Made by a program: the position numbers and the translations under genes
Notes under the pieces: model-generated
Seen by the model: only the letters and a program-made list of their open reading frames with translations
What the model was told of the DNA's origin: nothing
Databases searched by the model: none
NCBI GenBank assembly: GCA_050944055.1
Contig: JBMNQI010000034.1
Coordinates: forward strand, 1-25,089
Reading direction: 5' to 3'
Origin: JBMNQI01 sp050944055
Lineage (GTDB): Bacteria; Bacillota; Clostridia; Oscillospirales; Oscillospiraceae
DNA: 25,089 nt
Shown here: positions 23,662 through 25,089 of the stretch, piece after piece
Layout: the number at the start of each line of letters is the position of its first letter
Numbering within the stretch: position 1 is the first letter of the stretch

Positions 23662-23700
23662 CACAGGCCGGCTGTCCGGATAGCAGCCGGCCTGTGTTTT
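23662..23700 (+). terminator. Terminator of the metY-fhs operon
   Basis: CACAGGCCGGCTG (23662-23674) and CAGCCGGCCTGTG (23684-23696) form a perfect 13-bp stem with a 9-nt loop, followed by TTTT. A weaker GTCCGG/CCGGAC hairpin precedes it near 23603-23619. Confidence 0.9.
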
Positions 23701-23733
23701 AATCTGAATATTGCGCAGGTATGTGGAGGCACT

Positions 23734-23759
23734 GAAAACCGCCCCAGGAGGCGGTTTTC
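23734..23759. terminator. Terminator downstream of purD
   Basis: GAAAACCGCC and GGCGGTTTTC are exact inverted repeats with a 6-nt loop, 12 nt past the purD stop codon. The A- and T-rich ends make it usable in both directions; on the minus strand it would end the purH-purD message. Confidence 0.8.
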
Positions 23760-23771
23760 TTATATGAATTG

Positions 23772-25025
23772 CTACTTTGTTCCGATATCCCGGCGGAAAT
23801 GCATGCCGGTAAATGAGATCCGCGACGCCGCTGTATAGGCGCCCACGACTGCCTCGGCGAGTGTCGCTGCGCGGGAAGTAACGCCCAGCACGCGCCCTCC
23901 GCTTGTATAAAACCCGCCGTCAATAAGCTTTGTTCCGGCGTGGTAGACTGCGGTGCCGGCAGGGACCTTGTCAATGCCTTCGATTGGATAGCCTGTTTTA
24001 TACGAGTTCGGGTAGCCGCCGCTGGCAAGGACGACGCAGCAGCAGTATCCGCTCTCCCACTCGATGTTTATATCGGCAAGGCGGCCGTCGACAACGGCTT
24101 CCATGATGGAGAGCAGGTCGGTTTTCAGCATGGTGAGTATGGGCTGGGCCTCGGGGTCGCCGAAGCGGGCGTTGTACTCTACCACCTTCGGGCCTTCGGA
24201 AGTGAGCATCAGGCCGAAGTATAAAACGCCCTTGAAGCTCCTGCCCTCGGCGTTCATCGCGTCGACGGTCGGGCGGAAAATATGCTTCATGCAGTAGCCG
24301 GCGATATCCGGAGTATACTTGGGGCTTGGACAGAAAGCGCCCATACCGCCCGTGTTTGGCCCCCTGTCGTTGTCATAGGCCCTTTTATGGTCCTGCGACG
24401 AGAGCATCGGAACAATCGTCATACCGTCCGTAAAGGCCAGCACCGTGACCTCCGGGCCCTGCATGCATTCTTCGATCACAACGCGCGAGCCGGAATCGCC
24501 GAATTTGCGCTCCCGCATCATTAGGCGGACGGCGTCCTCGGCCTCCTGCACGCTCTGCGCCACTACGACGCCTTTCCCGAGGGCAAGCCCGTCGGCCTTG
24601 ACGACTATCGGGGCGCCCTGCGCGCGGACGTAAGCGAGGGCTTCCTCCATATCGTCGAAGGCCTTGAATTTTGCCGTCGGTATACCGTATTTTTGCATCA
24701 GGTTTTTGGAAAAAACCTTGCTGCTTTCAATTATAGCCGCTTCGGACCTGGGGCCGAAGGCGCGAAGCCCTGCGGCTTCAAATCTATCGACCATTCCAAG
24801 CGCTAGAGGGTCGTCAGGCGCGACGACCGTGAAGTCTATGCCCTCGGAGAGAGCGAATTCCAGCATACCGTCAATGTCGGTCGCCTTGATGGGGACGTTT
24901 TCCGCTATTATGGCGGTGCCGCCGTTTCCGGGGGCGCAGTAGAGTTTAGTTACGCGCGGGCTTTTTTTGAGCGCGGCAGCTATTGCGTGCTCCCGGCCGC
25001 CTCCGCCGACTACGAGAACCTTCAT
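23772..25025 (-). CDS. purD: Phosphoribosylamine-glycine ligase (GAR synthetase)
   Basis: This 417-residue ATP-grasp enzyme joins glycine to phosphoribosylamine in purine synthesis. The N-domain starts MKVLVVGGGGREHAIAAAL; the ATP-grasp part shows VVKADGLALGKGVVVA near 144-159, the RGPNTGGMGA loop near 226 and EYNARFGDPEAQ near 281-292. The length is normal. VAPDDPLALGMVD stands where many homologues have a GPE-type sequence, a mild variation. GGAGG lies before ATG 25025, and the purH stop codon is 10 nt upstream, so the two genes form one operon. Confidence 0.95.
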   Translation of the reverse strand: MKVLVVGGGGREHAIAAALKKSPRVTKLYCAPGNGGTAIIAENVPIKATDIDGMLEFALSEGIDFTVVAPDDPLALGMVDRFEAAGLRAFGPRSEAAIIESSKVFSKNLMQKYGIPTAKFKAFDDMEEALAYVRAQGAPIVVKADGLALGKGVVVAQSVQEAEDAVRLMMRERKFGDSGSRVVIEECMQGPEVTVLAFTDGMTIVPMLSSQDHKRAYDNDRGPNTGGMGAFCPSPKYTPDIAGYCMKHIFRPTVDAMNAEGRSFKGVLYFGLMLTSEGPKVVEYNARFGDPEAQPILTMLKTDLLSIMEAVVDGRLADINIEWESGYCCCVVLASGGYPNSYKTGYPIEGIDKVPAGTAVYHAGTKLIDGGFYTSGGRVLGVTSRAATLAEAVVGAYTAASRISFTGMHFRRDIGTK

Positions 25026-25035
25026 ATCTGCCTCC

Positions 25036-25089
25036 TCAATGGTGGAACAGGCGCGCGCCGGTAAATACCATGACTATTCCGTATTTGTC
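25036..25089 (-). CDS. purH: Bifunctional AICAR transformylase/IMP cyclohydrolase, last 17 codons
   Basis: Read on the minus strand, the window edge gives 17 codons ending VMVFTGARLFHH and TGA, which is the well-conserved C-terminus of PurH. The rest lies outside the window. PurH uses 10-formyl-THF, the product of the fhs gene in this window, and being directly upstream of purD is a common pur order. Confidence 0.85.
   Translation of the reverse strand, partial: DKYGIVMVFTGARLFHH

Overview
The window reads as a chromosomal segment of an anaerobic Firmicute, most likely a member of Clostridia. The basis is strong Shine-Dalgarno sites (AGGAGG type), sigma-A-like promoters with 17-bp spacers, frequent GTG/TTG starts, and a gene set that includes an FHA-SEDS fusion, a DUF5693 membrane protein, a TIGR04076 protein, the YmfF/YmfH peptidase pair, folD-fhs and class I fumarase. 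Genus or family cannot be fixed from sequence reading alone. I see no insertion sequence, phage gene, CRISPR array or rRNA.

Left part (1-6000): a truncated FtsW/RodA/SpoVE-type protein with an N-terminal FHA domain and a DUF5693 membrane protein lie on the minus strand. They are separated by a 44-bp near-perfect palindrome from a divergent metallo-beta-lactamase-fold hydrolase. A sodium/proline symporter (putP) with a trailing TIGR04076 gene converges on that hydrolase.

Middle (6160-11460): a NarL/LuxR-type two-component system on the minus strand is divergent from a three-gene ABC-2 exporter (ATPase plus two permeases) on the plus strand. This composition matches the LnrJK/LnrLMN (linearmycin resistance) type of lipid- or antibiotic-responsive efflux module. 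Strong hairpins close both operons.

11470-14730: a small heat-shock protein diverges from a SLOG/DUF1273 (YpsA-like) gene across a repeat-rich control region with CtsR-like heptads. Next is a two-gene operon with its own promoter: an alpha-oxoamine synthase that looks like serine palmitoyltransferase or cysteate acyltransferase, and a short-chain dehydrogenase. Together they could make a 3-keto long-chain base and reduce it.

14750-23700: an orphan beta subunit of an Fe-S fumarate/tartrate hydratase (no alpha subunit beside it) shares an overlapping divergent promoter with tRNA-Arg(CCG). A tightly packed seven-gene operon follows: metY, ymfF, ymfH, lgt (with an unusual acidic tail of 25-residue repeats), folD, fhs and a small coiled-coil protein, ended by a 13-bp-stem terminator. 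It joins sulfur amino acid, lipoprotein and folate one-carbon functions. The right edge holds purD and the last codons of purH on the minus strand.

The least ordinary parts are the SPT-like/SDR pair, the 44-bp palindrome, the Lgt repeat tail, the CtsR-like region and the orphan fumarase subunit. I did not find a clearly new multi-gene defence or mobile system.
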